Source: Erythrobacter sp. (GTDB taxonomy: Bacteria; Pseudomonadota; Alphaproteobacteria; Sphingomonadales; Sphingomonadaceae). From it: a stretch of 64,000 bases of DNA. How positions within the stretch are numbered: position 1 is the stretch's first letter; every line of letters starts with the position of its first letter. The notes below the pieces were generated by a model. That model saw nothing but the letters and a program-made list of their open reading frames with translations, had not been told where the DNA came from and ran no database searches. The DNA lies in the NCBI GenBank assembly GCA_013822695.1, contig PNKW01000002.1:16193-80192 (forward strand). Direction: 5' to 3'. The position numbers and the translations under genes were made by a program. Below, piece after piece: positions 39,539 through 49,477 of this stretch.

Positions 39539-40738
39539 ATGATGCGCCGCCTCCTTGCCGTGCCTGCGCTGCTTGCCACCCCAGCGGCCGCGGAAGTCTA
39601 CACCCCGCCGCCGCCTGCGACGGTTGTCGTCGCCTTCGACCGCGAGACCATCCGTCCGCTGATCGTCGAAGGGCTGGCGGACTTCGGCACCGAGCGCCCT
39701 GTCGAGGCCAATGATCCGGTGCGGATCGCCTCGATTTCGAAGCTGATCATGGCGCTCACGGCGCTGCGTCTGGTGGACGAAGGCAAGCTCGAGCTGTCGC
39801 GCGATGTTTCGGACTATCTTGGCTGGCAACTTCGGTCGCCCTACCACCCCGATGCGAAGGTGCAGCTGACCGACCTCCTGTCGCACCGCGCAGGGCTCTC
39901 GGACAAGGCAGGCTACTCTATCCCTCTGGGCGAGAGCCTCGCGGCGAAATTGGCCGACCCGGCGGCGTGGCGCGAAACCGGGCCGCCGGGCGAGGCCGAC
40001 TTCGAATATGCGAACCTCGGCTCGCCGCTGGTCGCGACGGTGCTCGAAGCGGCTTCGGGGGAGCGCTATGATCGTCTGGTCGAGCGGCTGGTGTTTAAGC
40101 CGCTGGGCGTGAAGGCCTGCCTCAACTGGATCGGCTGCGGGCCCGAGCTCGAGGGGCGCGCGGTGACGCTGTACCGTCACACCGGCGAAGTCGCCGCCGA
40201 CGCGCCCGCCCGCCTTCCGCCCGCCTGCACCATTCCTGTCACCGAGGGGCAGGCGTGCAGCCTAGAAAACTATGTGCCGGGCACCAATGCCTCGGTCTTC
40301 TCGCCGCAGGGGGGTGTCAGGATCGGGTTGATGGACTTGGCAAAGATCGGGCAGGCGCTGTTCGATCTGCAGCATGGCGATGCGGACGGGTTTCTTGCTC
40401 CGGGCACCGCGCAGCTCGCGATGTGGACGCTGGCCAAGGGCCGGACGGGGGACGAGACTTTCTTCTGCACCTATGGCCTCCACTTCCAGCTGATCGAGGC
40501 ACCGGGAACGGCCTGTTCGGACGACAAGCTGTTCGGCGACGGCATCCCGCGCTTCGGCCACTCGGGCGAGGCCTATGGGCTGCAGTCGGGCCTGTGGGTC
40601 GATCCCAAGGGCGATACCGGCTTCGTCTACTTCACCACGCAAGTCCCGCCCCCGGCAGGCGGCGAGGATACCGGCGGCTTCACCGCGCGCGAGAAGGCGC
40701 TGATGGCGCGGGCGCTGGAGTTGGCGACGAAACCCTAA
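39539..40738 (+). CDS. secreted serine hydrolase, beta-lactamase/penicillin-binding fold
   Basis: About 399 residues with an N-terminal signal peptide (MMRRLLAVPALLATPAAAEV), so it is probably periplasmic. Class C-like motifs: S-x-x-K in RIASISKLIMAL, Y-x-N in FEYANLGSPL, and H-S-G in FGHSGEAYGLQSG. DLLSHRAGLSD between them is usual for this family of esterases and D-aminopeptidases. The substrate is unknown; beta-lactam resistance is not implied. Confidence 0.85.
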   Translation: MMRRLLAVPALLATPAAAEVYTPPPPATVVVAFDRETIRPLIVEGLADFGTERPVEANDPVRIASISKLIMALTALRLVDEGKLELSRDVSDYLGWQLRSPYHPDAKVQLTDLLSHRAGLSDKAGYSIPLGESLAAKLADPAAWRETGPPGEADFEYANLGSPLVATVLEAASGERYDRLVERLVFKPLGVKACLNWIGCGPELEGRAVTLYRHTGEVAADAPARLPPACTIPVTEGQACSLENYVPGTNASVFSPQGGVRIGLMDLAKIGQALFDLQHGDADGFLAPGTAQLAMWTLAKGRTGDETFFCTYGLHFQLIEAPGTACSDDKLFGDGIPRFGHSGEAYGLQSGLWVDPKGDTGFVYFTTQVPPPAGGEDTGGFTAREKALMARALELATKP

Positions 40739-40863
40739 GCTTCGACCCTCACCGGCTTGCGGAGCTTGGCGATGAGCGGCTTGGCGAAGGGCTTGGTGAG
40801 CATCGTGCTGCCCACCGCCATCAGCTTGGGCCGCGCGCGGCCGATCAAATGCGTTTTCCCCAC
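40735..40863 (-). pseudogene. possible gene remnant, C-terminal fragment
   Basis: A short minus-strand frame from GTG 40863 encodes about 42 residues (THLIGRARPKLMAVGSTMLT, then KPFAKPLIAKLRKP) that look protein-like, with a regular basic-hydrophobic pattern ending at a stop beside the serine hydrolase. Upstream of it the frame runs into the glycine riboswitch and no longer looks coding. It may be the tail of a gene displaced by the riboswitch region, or chance. The family is not recognised. Confidence 0.3.
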
Positions 40864-40947
40864 GGCAAAGGCGCGTGTCGTCGATTGACGCGGTGCAGCA
40901 ATTCGCCCATCGCAGCAGGGTCTTCCGCCGCAGAAGCGATTCTGTAT

Positions 40948-41158
40948 CGGGCAGGCGAGCGGGAGAGCCCGATGCCTCGGTCTAACGGGGCAAAGGCGCC
41001 GAAGGAGCAACCGCCCCGGAAACTCTCAGGCCACCGGACCGCTCGGCTGTGTGACACTCTGGAAAGCGCCCCCGCTCGCAAGGCAGGGGGCCACCGAAGG
41101 GGAGGCTGGTCGCCCGCGGCCCGCCGAAGCTCTCAGGTCACCCGACAGAGGGGGCAGT
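40948..41158 (+). promoter_or_regulatory. tandem glycine riboswitch
   Basis: Two aptamers in series. The first (about 40960-41066) has GGGAGAG, GCGCCGAAGGAGCAA, and AAACTCTCAGGC, closing with CTCTGGAAAG. The second (about 41072-41156) has CACCGAAGGGGA, GCTCTCAGGTCACCCGACAG, and AGGGGG. Between the second aptamer and GTG 41217 lie about 60 bp that would form the expression platform. Glycine-bound tandem riboswitches usually switch on gcv operons. Confidence 0.95.
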
Positions 41159-41216
41159 TATGGGGGAGTGCCTTGGGGCGCTGCCGGACTGCCGTATTCT
41201 GCCGGGGAATTCCCAC

Positions 41217-42356
41217 GTGAGCGACCACGATACCGAAGACCACCTCGAAGACATCGCGCTCGAGCCGCTGCCGCTCGACGCCTGGCACCGCACGCGGGGC
41301 GCGCGGATGGTGCCCTTTGCGGGTTACGAGATGCCGATCCAGTATGAGGGCATCGTCGCCGAGCATAACTGGACGCGCGAAAATGCCGGGCTGTTCGACG
41401 TGTCGCACATGGGCCAGCTTGTGCTGTCCGGCCCCGATCTCGACGCGGCGGTCGAGGCAGTCTTGCCGATTGACCTCAGCACCCTGAAGCTGGGCCAGCA
41501 ACGCTACTCGCTGCTGCTGGACGAAAACGGCGGCGTGCTCGATGACCTGATGGTCTCGCGCTGGCCTGAGGCGCTCTATCTGGTGGTCAATGGCGCGACC
41601 AAGTGGGACGACATGGGGACACTGCGGGAGGCGCTGCCCGACGAGGTCACCATGAACTACCTCGACGATCGCGCACTGCTGGCGTTGCAGGGGCCCAAGG
41701 CGGCGGACGCGCTGGCACGGCATGCGACCGGTGAATATTCCTTGTCCGCGCTGACCTTCATGAAGTTCGGCCGCTTCCAGATCGCCGGCCACGACGTCAC
41801 CATCGCGCGGGCAGGCTATACCGGCGAGGACGGGTTCGAGATCTCGCTGCCTGCCGAAGCCGCCGCCGAAGTTGCCGACCTGCTCTGCGGCGATCCCGAA
41901 GTTAAACCCATCGGCCTCGGCGCGCGCGATTCCCTCAGGCTCGAGGCAGGCCTGCCGCTCTACGGCCACGACCTCTCGCCCGAGACCTCTCCCATCGAAG
42001 CCGGCCTCACCTTCGGCATCAACAAGCGCCGCCGGACCGAAGGCGGCTTCCCCGGTGCCGAGCGTATCAACCGCGAGATCGCCGAGGGCACGGCGCGCAA
42101 GTGGGCCGGCCTCAAGCTCGAAGGCCGCTTGCCTGCGCGCGAGGGTGCGGAGGTCTTCGCCGGACCTGAGAAGATCGGCACCGTCACCAGCGGCGGCTTC
42201 TCCCCCACCTTGGGCGCGCCCATCGCCATGGCCTATGTCGACAGCGAACACGCCGCCATCGGCACGCAACTTGAGGTGGCGGTGCGCGGCAAGCGCCTCG
42301 CCGCCACCGTCACGCCCACCCCTTTCGTCCCCCACCGCTACTTCAGAGGGAGCTGA
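41217..42356 (+). CDS. gcvT: aminomethyltransferase, T protein of the glycine cleavage system
   Basis: About 379 residues. It has PLDAWHRTRGARMVPFAGYE, GLFDVSHMGQ, and RAGYTGEDGFEIS, all GcvT landmarks, with the folate-binding region at the last. The GTG at 41217, with GGGGA 8 bp upstream, is preferred. The ATG at 41160 would place the first codons against the second riboswitch aptamer and add 19 unlike residues. It transfers the methylene group from the H-protein-bound aminomethyl to THF. Confidence 0.93.
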   Translation: MSDHDTEDHLEDIALEPLPLDAWHRTRGARMVPFAGYEMPIQYEGIVAEHNWTRENAGLFDVSHMGQLVLSGPDLDAAVEAVLPIDLSTLKLGQQRYSLLLDENGGVLDDLMVSRWPEALYLVVNGATKWDDMGTLREALPDEVTMNYLDDRALLALQGPKAADALARHATGEYSLSALTFMKFGRFQIAGHDVTIARAGYTGEDGFEISLPAEAAAEVADLLCGDPEVKPIGLGARDSLRLEAGLPLYGHDLSPETSPIEAGLTFGINKRRRTEGGFPGAERINREIAEGTARKWAGLKLEGRLPAREGAEVFAGPEKIGTVTSGGFSPTLGAPIAMAYVDSEHAAIGTQLEVAVRGKRLAATVTPTPFVPHRYFRGS

Positions 42357-42359
42357 ACC

Positions 42360-42731
42360 ATGCCGCGCTACTACACTGACGAACACGAATGGATCGATGT
42401 CGAGGATGACGTCGCAACCGTCGGCATCACCGAATACGCGCAAGAGCAGCTTGGCGACATCGTCTTCGTTGAATTGCCCGAGGTCGGCGCGATGATCGAG
42501 CAGGGCAAGGACGCCGCCGTGGTCGAAAGCGTCAAGGCCGCCTCCGACGTCTACGCCCCGATCACCGGCGAGATCACCGAGACCAACGCCGCGCTGGAAG
42601 AAGACCCCGCGCTGGTCAACTCCTCGCCCGAGGATGCCGGCTGGTTCTTCAAGATGACCATCGCTGCCCCAGCCGAGCTCGACAAGCTCATGGACGAAGA
42701 CGGCTACAAGGCTTTCGTCGAGGACCTGTGA
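42360..42731 (+). CDS. gcvH: glycine cleavage system H protein
   Basis: About 123 residues. The lipoyl lysine is K59 in [24 protein letters not shown] at the start and GWFFKMTI near the end are typical. It carries the aminomethyl group between P, T and L proteins. It starts 3 bp after gcvT and its stop overlaps the next gene's GTG. Confidence 0.96.
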   Translation: MPRYYTDEHEWIDVEDDVATVGITEYAQEQLGDIVFVELPEVGAMIEQGKDAAVVESVKAASDVYAPITGEITETNAALEEDPALVNSSPEDAGWFFKMTIAAPAELDKLMDEDGYKAFVEDL

Positions 42732-43522
42732 TCGAGACCGCGCCCCCCGCGCAGCCGCGGCTGATGGTCGCCACCCCGCTCTATGGCGGGGCCGAGGGCG
42801 ACTATCTGCGCAGTGTCGTGGGGCTGGCGGGCGCGGCCGAGCGGGCGGGGGTTGGGTGCGCCTTCGCCTGGCTCAGCAACAACCCGGTGATCGACCGCGC
42901 GAGGAATGTCCTTGCCGCCGCCTTACTGCAATCGGACGCGACGCATCTCGTCTTCATCGACGGTGATATCGGCTTCGTACCCGAGGAGCTGCTGGCGCTG
43001 GTGCAGCAGATGCAGGGGGACGACCGGCTCGCGGTGGTGGGCGCGCCCTACCCCAAGCGCAAGATCAACTGGAACCTCGTCGCTTCGGCGGCGGCCAAGG
43101 GGCTGGCGGAGGGCAATGCCGCTGCGCTGGAGAGATTCTCCGGCCTCTTCCCCCTCGAACCGCTCGAGTCCGCCATCAGCTTCGCGCTCGATCAGCCGAT
43201 GGAATTGAAGCACACCGGCACGGGCCTGATGGTGATCCGCCGCGACGTGATCGAAAGCCTCGCCGCGCGCCACCCGGAACTGGCCTACACCGCCGATGCG
43301 CTCGACCGTGAGAGCGGGCTGGTGAGCGAGACGCTCACCGCGCTGTTCATGCCCGTGATCGATCCCGAGACGGGTCACATGCTGTCCGACGATTACGCCT
43401 TCTGCCACCGCGTGCGCGCGGCCGGTTTCCGCATCTGGCTCGCGCCATGGATGCGCACCTCGCACACTGGCCCCGCGCGCTTTGCCGCCACGCTTTCCGA
43501 CCTTGCGCTGCTGAGCGCCTGA
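42728..43522 (+). CDS. GT-A-type glycosyltransferase-like protein inside the gcv operon
   Basis: About 264 residues from a GTG overlapping the gcvH stop (GTGA). It has a nucleotide-sugar-type fold: [10 protein letters not shown] at the start, [17 protein letters not shown], then [14 protein letters not shown] with an acidic D-G-D metal motif, and [11 protein letters not shown] later. No membrane segment is seen. It looks like a soluble GT2/GT62-like transferase. Nothing links it to glycine cleavage except position, where it separates gcvH from gcvPA. Confidence 0.78.
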   Translation: MIETAPPAQPRLMVATPLYGGAEGDYLRSVVGLAGAAERAGVGCAFAWLSNNPVIDRARNVLAAALLQSDATHLVFIDGDIGFVPEELLALVQQMQGDDRLAVVGAPYPKRKINWNLVASAAAKGLAEGNAAALERFSGLFPLEPLESAISFALDQPMELKHTGTGLMVIRRDVIESLAARHPELAYTADALDRESGLVSETLTALFMPVIDPETGHMLSDDYAFCHRVRAAGFRIWLAPWMRTSHTGPARFAATLSDLALLSA

Positions 43523-43554
43523 CCTCCCACCCCCAGCCACGGAACACCTCTCCC

Positions 43555-44928
43555 ATGCGCTACCTTCCCCTCACCGATACCGACCGGCAGGCAATGCTGG
43601 CGAAAATCGGCGCTTCGGACATCGACGATCTGTTCATCGATGTGCCCGAGGTCGCCCGGCTTGATGGCCCGATCCAGGGGTTGCCGATGCACGCGAGCGA
43701 GATGGCGGTCGAACGCCACATGAAGAAGCTCGCCGCGAAGAACCTGGTGGCGGGCGAGGTGCCCTTTTTCCTTGGCGCGGGCGCCTATCGCCACCACGTG
43801 CCCGCCAGCGTCGACACCATCATCCAGCGCGGCGAGTTCCTGACCGCCTACACGCCCTACCAGCCCGAGATTGCTCAGGGCACGCTCCAGATGCTGTTCG
43901 AGTTCCAGACGCAGGTCGCGCGTTTCTATGGCTGCGCGGTGGCCAATGCCTCGCTCTATGACGGCTCGACCGCGTGCTGGGAGGCGGTGGCGATGGCGAC
44001 CCGCGTCACCAAGCGCAAGCGCGCGGTGCTCTCGGGCGCGCTGCATCCGCATTACGCACAGGTCGTGAAGACGATGGCGCATTTCACCGGCGACGAGATC
44101 GCCGACGCGCTCCCCGCGATCACCCCTGACCCCGAGCTTTCGGGCCTCATCGGACGGATCGACGAGGAGACCGCCTGCGTCGTGGTGCAATATCCCGACA
44201 TCCTCGGCCGGATCGCCGACCTCACCCCCATTGCCGAAGCCGCCCATGCCAAGGGCGCGCTGCTGGTGGTGGTGAACACCGAGCCGGTGGCGCTGGGCGC
44301 GATCAAGAGCCCCGGTGAAATGGGCGCGGATATCGTGGTGGGCGAGGGGCAGTCGCTCGGCGTCGGCCTGCAATTCGGCGGGCCCTACCTCGGCCTGTTC
44401 GCGGTGCGCGATCCCAAGCACGTGCGCCAGATGCCCGGCCGCTTGTGCGGGGAGACCACGGATGCCGAGGGCAAGCGCGGCTTCGTGCTCACCCTCTCGA
44501 CCCGCGAGCAGCACATCCGCCGCGAGAAGGCGACCAGCAACATCTGCACCAACTCGGGGCTCTGCGCGCTCGCCTTCACCGTTCACATGACGCTGCTGGG
44601 CGAGACCGGCCTGCGCCAGCTCGCCGCCGAGAACCACCGCCTCGCCTGCCTTGCTGCCGACCGGCTGGCCAAGGTGCCGGGGGTCGAGGTGCTCAACAAC
44701 GGCTTCTTCAACGAGTTCACCCTGATGCTCGGCGGCAAGCCCGCGCGCGAGATCATCCGTGATCTCGCCGACCGCGGCGTGCTTGGCGGGGTGTCGCTCG
44801 GGCGGCTTTACCCCGGGGTCGAGGCGCTGGAGCACGCGCTGCTTGTCGCCGTGACCGAGACCACCACCGAGGAAGATATCGAGCGCCTCGCCACAGAGCT
44901 TGAAGCCGCCATCAAGGAGACCGTGTGA
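43555..44928 (+). CDS. gcvPA: glycine dehydrogenase (decarboxylating) subunit 1
   Basis: About 457 residues starting [20 protein letters not shown]. It is the alpha subunit of the two-subunit P protein: [37 protein letters not shown], and [18 protein letters not shown]. It lacks the PLP lysine, which is in subunit 2. With GcvPB it decarboxylates glycine onto the H protein. The ATG lies 32 bp after the glycosyltransferase stop. Confidence 0.96.
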   Translation: MRYLPLTDTDRQAMLAKIGASDIDDLFIDVPEVARLDGPIQGLPMHASEMAVERHMKKLAAKNLVAGEVPFFLGAGAYRHHVPASVDTIIQRGEFLTAYTPYQPEIAQGTLQMLFEFQTQVARFYGCAVANASLYDGSTACWEAVAMATRVTKRKRAVLSGALHPHYAQVVKTMAHFTGDEIADALPAITPDPELSGLIGRIDEETACVVVQYPDILGRIADLTPIAEAAHAKGALLVVVNTEPVALGAIKSPGEMGADIVVGEGQSLGVGLQFGGPYLGLFAVRDPKHVRQMPGRLCGETTDAEGKRGFVLTLSTREQHIRREKATSNICTNSGLCALAFTVHMTLLGETGLRQLAAENHRLACLAADRLAKVPGVEVLNNGFFNEFTLMLGGKPAREIIRDLADRGVLGGVSLGRLYPGVEALEHALLVAVTETTTEEDIERLATELEAAIKETV

Positions 44929-46490
44929 TGAACGCCCCCAACAAGAGCGGCTGGAAGCCCGAAATGCAGGTGGCCGAGGACGGCTTTCTCGGCGGCCCCG
45001 TCACCTCGACCGGCAACCGCGGGCTGATGCTGGAAGAGCCGCTGCTGTTCGAGATCGGCCGCAAGGATGTGACCGGTGTCGATCTGCCGGAAGTCGATCC
45101 GGCCGCCCCGACCCGCCTCGGCGGGCTTGCGCGCGAGGAGGCGATCGGCCTCGTCGGCCTGACCGAGCCCGAGACGGTGCGCCACTACACGCGCCTCAGC
45201 CGCCAGAACTACGGGATCGACCTCGGCTTCTTCCCGCTCGGCTCGTGCACCATGAAGCACAACCCGCGCCTCAACGAGAAGATGGCGCGGCTGCCGGGCT
45301 TTGCGGACATTCACCCGCTCCAGCCGGTCGGAACCGTGCAGGGCGCACTCGAGGTGATCAACGAGCTCGCCCATTGGCTGATCACGCTGACCGGCATGCA
45401 CGGCGTCGCGATGAGCCCCAAGGCGGGCGCTCATGGCGAGCTGTGCGGGATGCTGTGCATCCGTGCCGCGCTGGAAGCACGCGGTGACAAGCGCGACGTC
45501 GTGCTGGTGCCCGAAAGCGCCCACGGCACCAACCCCGCCACCGCTGCCTTCGCGGGCTTCCGTGTGGAGGACATCCCCGCCACTCCTGAAGGCCGCGTCG
45601 ACGTGGCAGCGCTGAGGGCGCGGTTGGGGCCGGATGTGGCGGCGGTGATGATCACCAATCCCAACACCTGCGGGTTGTTCGAGAAGGACTTCCGCGAGAT
45701 GGCCGATGCGGTCCACGCGGCGGGCGGCTTTGTCTATTGCGACGGGGCGAACTTCAACGCCATCGTCGGCAAGGTGCGCCCCGGCGACCTTGGCGTGGAT
45801 GCGATGCACATCAACCTGCACAAGACCTTCTCGACCCCGCACGGCGGCGGCGGGCCGGGTTCGGGGCCGGTGGTGCTGTCCGAAGCGCTCGCACCCTTCG
45901 GCCCGATGCCCTTCACCGCCCGCACCGCGGATGGCGTGGTGCATCTGGTCGAGGAAGAGAGCGCCGCGGAATTCGGCCACACTCAGGCTTTCGGTCGCAT
46001 GACCGCCTTCCACGGGCAGATGGGCATGTTCACCCGCGCGCTGACCTATATCCTCAGCCACGGGGCAGATGGCCTCAAGCAGGTGGCCGAGGACGCGGTG
46101 CTCAACGCCAATTACATCCTGCGCAACATGGAAGATATCCTCCACGCTCCGTTCGCGGCTTCGGGGCCGTGCATGCATGAGGCGCTGTTCGGCGACAAGG
46201 ACTTCACCAATGGGCTTTCGACGCTCGACGTCGCCAAGGGTCTGATCGACGAGGGCTATCACCCGATGACGGTCTATTTCCCCCTCGTGGTCCACGGCGC
46301 GATGCTGGTCGAGCCGACCGAGACCGAGAGCAAGGCCGCGATCGACCAGTTCATCACCGCCTTCCGCGGTGTGGTCGAACGCGCGCTGGAAGGGGACGAG
46401 GCGCTGAAGCAGGCGCCCTACTACTCGCCGCGCCGGCGGCTTGATGAAACGGGTGCGGCGAGGAAGCCGAAGCTCGCTTACGAGGGCTGA
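44928..46490 (+). CDS. gcvPB: glycine dehydrogenase (decarboxylating) subunit 2
   Basis: About 520 residues. The PLP lysine is K299 in MHINLHKTFSTPHGGGGPGSG region; GFFPLGSCTMKHNPRLNEK and PESAHGTNPATAAFAGF are family marks. The start overlaps the gcvPA stop by one base (TGATG). The L protein (lpd) is not in the operon, as usual. The stop directly abuts the stop of the convergent flippase gene. Confidence 0.96.
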   Translation: MNAPNKSGWKPEMQVAEDGFLGGPVTSTGNRGLMLEEPLLFEIGRKDVTGVDLPEVDPAAPTRLGGLAREEAIGLVGLTEPETVRHYTRLSRQNYGIDLGFFPLGSCTMKHNPRLNEKMARLPGFADIHPLQPVGTVQGALEVINELAHWLITLTGMHGVAMSPKAGAHGELCGMLCIRAALEARGDKRDVVLVPESAHGTNPATAAFAGFRVEDIPATPEGRVDVAALRARLGPDVAAVMITNPNTCGLFEKDFREMADAVHAAGGFVYCDGANFNAIVGKVRPGDLGVDAMHINLHKTFSTPHGGGGPGSGPVVLSEALAPFGPMPFTARTADGVVHLVEEESAAEFGHTQAFGRMTAFHGQMGMFTRALTYILSHGADGLKQVAEDAVLNANYILRNMEDILHAPFAASGPCMHEALFGDKDFTNGLSTLDVAKGLIDEGYHPMTVYFPLVVHGAMLVEPTETESKAAIDQFITAFRGVVERALEGDEALKQAPYYSPRRRLDETGAARKPKLAYEG

Positions 46491-47795
46491 TCAGCGTTCC
46501 GGGGGAGCGGGGCTGGCGCCTTGCTCGTCCGGCTCCACCACCAGCCGGAACTGCTTGAGGTTCACGATCGCGACGTAGAAGCCGACCACCGCCAGCAGGC
46601 TCGAGCCCAGGACCGCGAAGCCTGCGCCCTGCGCGCCTTTCCAGTCGATCGCCATCTCGAGCATCAGGAGCGCGAGGATCGTGGGGAACAGCCGCACGAG
46701 GAAGGCGACATGCGCTTTGCCGGCCGAGATCAGCAGGCTTTCAAGGCTCGCCCCGACCAGCTCGACCGCACCCGCTATGCTGAGGATGATCATCGCCCAG
46801 TAGAAGCCGGTGAACTCCGGTCCCGCGATCAGCGCCAGCCCCTCGCGCCCGAACAGGATCGCAGTGACCACCGCCGTCACCCCGGCAATCGCGGCGATGT
46901 TGGCCATGCGCCGCGCGATCTCGACCGCGGAATCGCGCGATTGCACCAGCTCGGGCAGGATCGCCTTGGAGATCGTCTGCGCCAGCGCGATCAGCGCCAC
47001 GCCGAGCTGGTTCGCAATGCGGAAACCGCCCGCCAGATAGGCCCCGCCAAAGGTGCCCACCAGCAGGATCATCACCTGCTTGCCCGCCACCGCAAGACTG
47101 CTCGACAGATTGGTCGAGACCACGAAACGCCACACGCCCGTGTGGCGCGCGGGGATCGCCTTGAGGCTGACCGAGGCGAGGCTCAGCGGCTGCACCCGCA
47201 CCGCGACCCACCACAATGCCAGCGCCGTGCCGATCTCGGAGGCGGCGAAGGCGAGGATGAAGCCGGTCACGTCGGGCATCAGCCACCACGCCAGCCCCGC
47301 GCCGCCCGCGCGGATGATCGGCTGCACCGCCTCGGCCCAGGTTGCCCTTCCGTATTCGTTGTGGAGCCGCAATATTCCCGTGGGCGTGGTGCGGATCGTC
47401 GCGACCGAGATCACGCAGTACCAGAAGGTCAGCCACATGAGATCAGGCGGCACGTCGAGCCACAGCGGCGCGGTCAGCACCAGCACGGCGGCAGCGATGG
47501 TGCCCCCTGCGAAGGACAGCAGGTCGAGCGCCACGGCAAAGCCCGTCGCCTCGCGCGCACGGGCGATGTCGACCCCGGGGCTTTCGGGATCGGCCCCCCA
47601 GCGGACGATGAATTGCCAGGTCTGGAAGCTCGAAAAGCCGGTGACCGCCTGCCCCAGCGCGATGATCAGCGCGAAGTAGCCGAAACCGTCGGTGCCGAGC
47701 GTGCGCGCGGCGATGGCGAGGTAGAGCAGGCTCAGCACGGCATTGAACCCGCGCCCGCCGAGCAGCCAGCCCATGTTGGCGAAAACCTGCTTCAC
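46491..47795 (-). CDS. Wzx-like polysaccharide flippase of the MOP superfamily
   Basis: About 434 residues with 12-14 predicted helices. The N-terminal pattern MGWLLGGRGFNAVLSLLYLA, followed by LGTDGFGYFALIIALGQ, is that of O-antigen/polysaccharide exporters. It would move lipid-linked oligosaccharide across the inner membrane. No glycan cluster surrounds it. It ends back to back with gcvPB without a spacer. Confidence 0.85.
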   Translation of the reverse strand: MKQVFANMGWLLGGRGFNAVLSLLYLAIAARTLGTDGFGYFALIIALGQAVTGFSSFQTWQFIVRWGADPESPGVDIARAREATGFAVALDLLSFAGGTIAAAVLVLTAPLWLDVPPDLMWLTFWYCVISVATIRTTPTGILRLHNEYGRATWAEAVQPIIRAGGAGLAWWLMPDVTGFILAFAASEIGTALALWWVAVRVQPLSLASVSLKAIPARHTGVWRFVVSTNLSSSLAVAGKQVMILLVGTFGGAYLAGGFRIANQLGVALIALAQTISKAILPELVQSRDSAVEIARRMANIAAIAGVTAVVTAILFGREGLALIAGPEFTGFYWAMIILSIAGAVELVGASLESLLISAGKAHVAFLVRLFPTILALLMLEMAIDWKGAQGAGFAVLGSSLLAVVGFYVAIVNLKQFRLVVEPDEQGASPAPPER

Positions 47796-47810
47796 ATCAC
47801 AATTCCAGCT

Positions 47811-47966
47811 CGTCGCCCCGTGCTTGACACGGGACTAGGCTTTTCTTCGCGGCCAATTCGATGTTCGAAATTGAGGTTCACCCAGCGATCCGATGGCGAC
47901 CACCATCCTGCATCCAGCCCATGCGACAGAAAGGAAGCCGAGCCCCGTGTCAAGCACGGGGCGACG
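47811..47966. repeat. pair of inverted REP-like elements
   Basis: CGTCGCCCCGTGCTTGACAC at 47811 recurs as its reverse complement ending at 47966, about 110 bp apart. A close relative at 56989-57018 shows that this is a repeat family and not a one-off hairpin. No coding sequence lies between the arms. It sits between the divergently placed flippase start and the mmsA stop. Confidence 0.8.
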
Positions 47967-47983
47967 GAAGGATGGGTGGGGCC

Positions 47984-49477
47984 TCACCCCATCGTCGGGA
48001 TCACGAAAGCGTTCGACCCATCCCCGCCGCCATCGGGCCAGCGCTGGGTGATCTTCTTGTTCTTGGTCCAGAAGCGCAGGCCCTCGACCCCGTACTGGTC
48101 GATATCGCCGAAGCCCGAACGCTTCCACCCGCCGAAGCTGTGGTAGGCGACCGGCACCGGGATCGGCACGTTGATGCCGACCATCCCGACATTCACCCGC
48201 GCGGCGAACTCGCGCGCGGCGAGGCCGTTGCGGGTGAAGATCGCTACGCCGTTGCCATACTGGTGCTCGCTGGGCAGGCGCACTGCCTCCTCGAAATCGG
48301 CCGCGCGCACGATCTGGAGCACGGGGCCGAAGATCTCCTCCTGGTAGGAGCGCATCTGCGGGGTGACGTGGTCGATCAAGGTCGGGCCGACGAAGAAGCC
48401 CTTCTCGTGGCCCTGCAGCGTGAAGCCGCGTCCGTCGACGACGATCTCGGCGCCTTCTTCCTCGGCGGTGGTGATCCACTGTTCGATCCGCGCCTTGTGC
48501 TCGGGCGTGACGACGGGGCCGTAATCGGCCTCGGGATCGTTGGAGACGCCGATGCGAAGACCCGCGATCGACTTCAGCAGCTTTTCCTTGAGCCGCTCCG
48601 CCGTCTCCTCGCCCACCGGCACCACCACCGGCAGCGCCATGCAACGCTCGCCCGCCGAACCGAAGGCCGCGCCGGTGAGATCGGTGACCACCTGATCGAG
48701 GTCGGCATCGGGCAGCACGATCCCATGGTTCTTCGCGCCGCCAAAGGCCTGCACGCGCTTGTTGTTCGCCGAGCCGCGCGCGTAGATATACTGCGCGATG
48801 TCGGAGCTCCCCACAAAACTGATCGCGGCGATGGCGGGGTGATCGATGATCGCGTCGACCATCTCCTTGTCACCATGGACGACCTGCAAGAGGCCTTCCG
48901 GAGCACCGGCTTCGAGGAACAGTTCGGCGAGCCGCACCGGCACGCTCGGGTCACGTTCCGAGGGCTTGAGGATGAAGGCATTGCCCGCCGCACACGCCAT
49001 GCCGAACATCCACATCGGGATCATCGCCGGGAAGTTGAACGGGGTGATCCCCGCGCCGATGCCGAGCGGCTGGCGCATCGAATAGACGTCGATCCCGGGC
49101 CCTGCGCCGTGGGTATATTCGCCCTTCATGATCTGCGGCAGGCCGCAGGCATATTCGATCACTTCGAGCCCGCGCTGCACATCGCCGCGCGCGTCGGGGA
49201 CGGTCTTGCCGTGCTCGGAGGAGAGCATCTCGGCGAGGGACTGCATGTTGGCCTCGACCAACTCCTTGAAGGCGAACATCACCCGCGCGCGGCGCTGCGG
49301 GTTGGTGGCGGCCCAGGCGGGCTGGACGCGCTTGGCGGTCTCGACCGCGCGGGCGAGCAACGCAGCGTCACCGAGTGCGACTTCGGCCTGTACCTCGCCG
49401 GTCGAGGGGTTCCAGATGGCGTGCTTGCGGGCGGGGGCGGGGCTGTCGCCGACGATGAAGTGGTCGATCTGACGCAT
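47984..49477 (-). CDS. mmsA: methylmalonate-semialdehyde dehydrogenase (CoA-acylating)
   Basis: About 497 residues from ATG 49477 with AGGAG upstream. It is an aldehyde dehydrogenase fold with PFNFPAMIPMWMFGMACAAG, FVGSSDIAQYIYARG, and FGGAKNHGIVLPDADL, where an asparagine-histidine replaces the usual glutamate as in MmsA. The catalytic cysteine is in GSAGERCMALPVVV. It forms propionyl-CoA or acetyl-CoA in valine and pyrimidine breakdown. No mmsB is adjacent. Confidence 0.92.
   Translation of the reverse strand: MRQIDHFIVGDSPAPARKHAIWNPSTGEVQAEVALGDAALLARAVETAKRVQPAWAATNPQRRARVMFAFKELVEANMQSLAEMLSSEHGKTVPDARGDVQRGLEVIEYACGLPQIMKGEYTHGAGPGIDVYSMRQPLGIGAGITPFNFPAMIPMWMFGMACAAGNAFILKPSERDPSVPVRLAELFLEAGAPEGLLQVVHGDKEMVDAIIDHPAIAAISFVGSSDIAQYIYARGSANNKRVQAFGGAKNHGIVLPDADLDQVVTDLTGAAFGSAGERCMALPVVVPVGEETAERLKEKLLKSIAGLRIGVSNDPEADYGPVVTPEHKARIEQWITTAEEEGAEIVVDGRGFTLQGHEKGFFVGPTLIDHVTPQMRSYQEEIFGPVLQIVRAADFEEAVRLPSEHQYGNGVAIFTRNGLAAREFAARVNVGMVGINVPIPVPVAYHSFGGWKRSGFGDIDQYGVEGLRFWTKNKKITQRWPDGGGDGSNAFVIPTMG

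Noticed and set aside
39539..40738. Calling the serine hydrolase a beta-lactamase resistance gene
   Set aside because: The S-x-x-K / Y-x-N set is shared by many esterases and peptidases; nothing specific to beta-lactam hydrolysis is visible.
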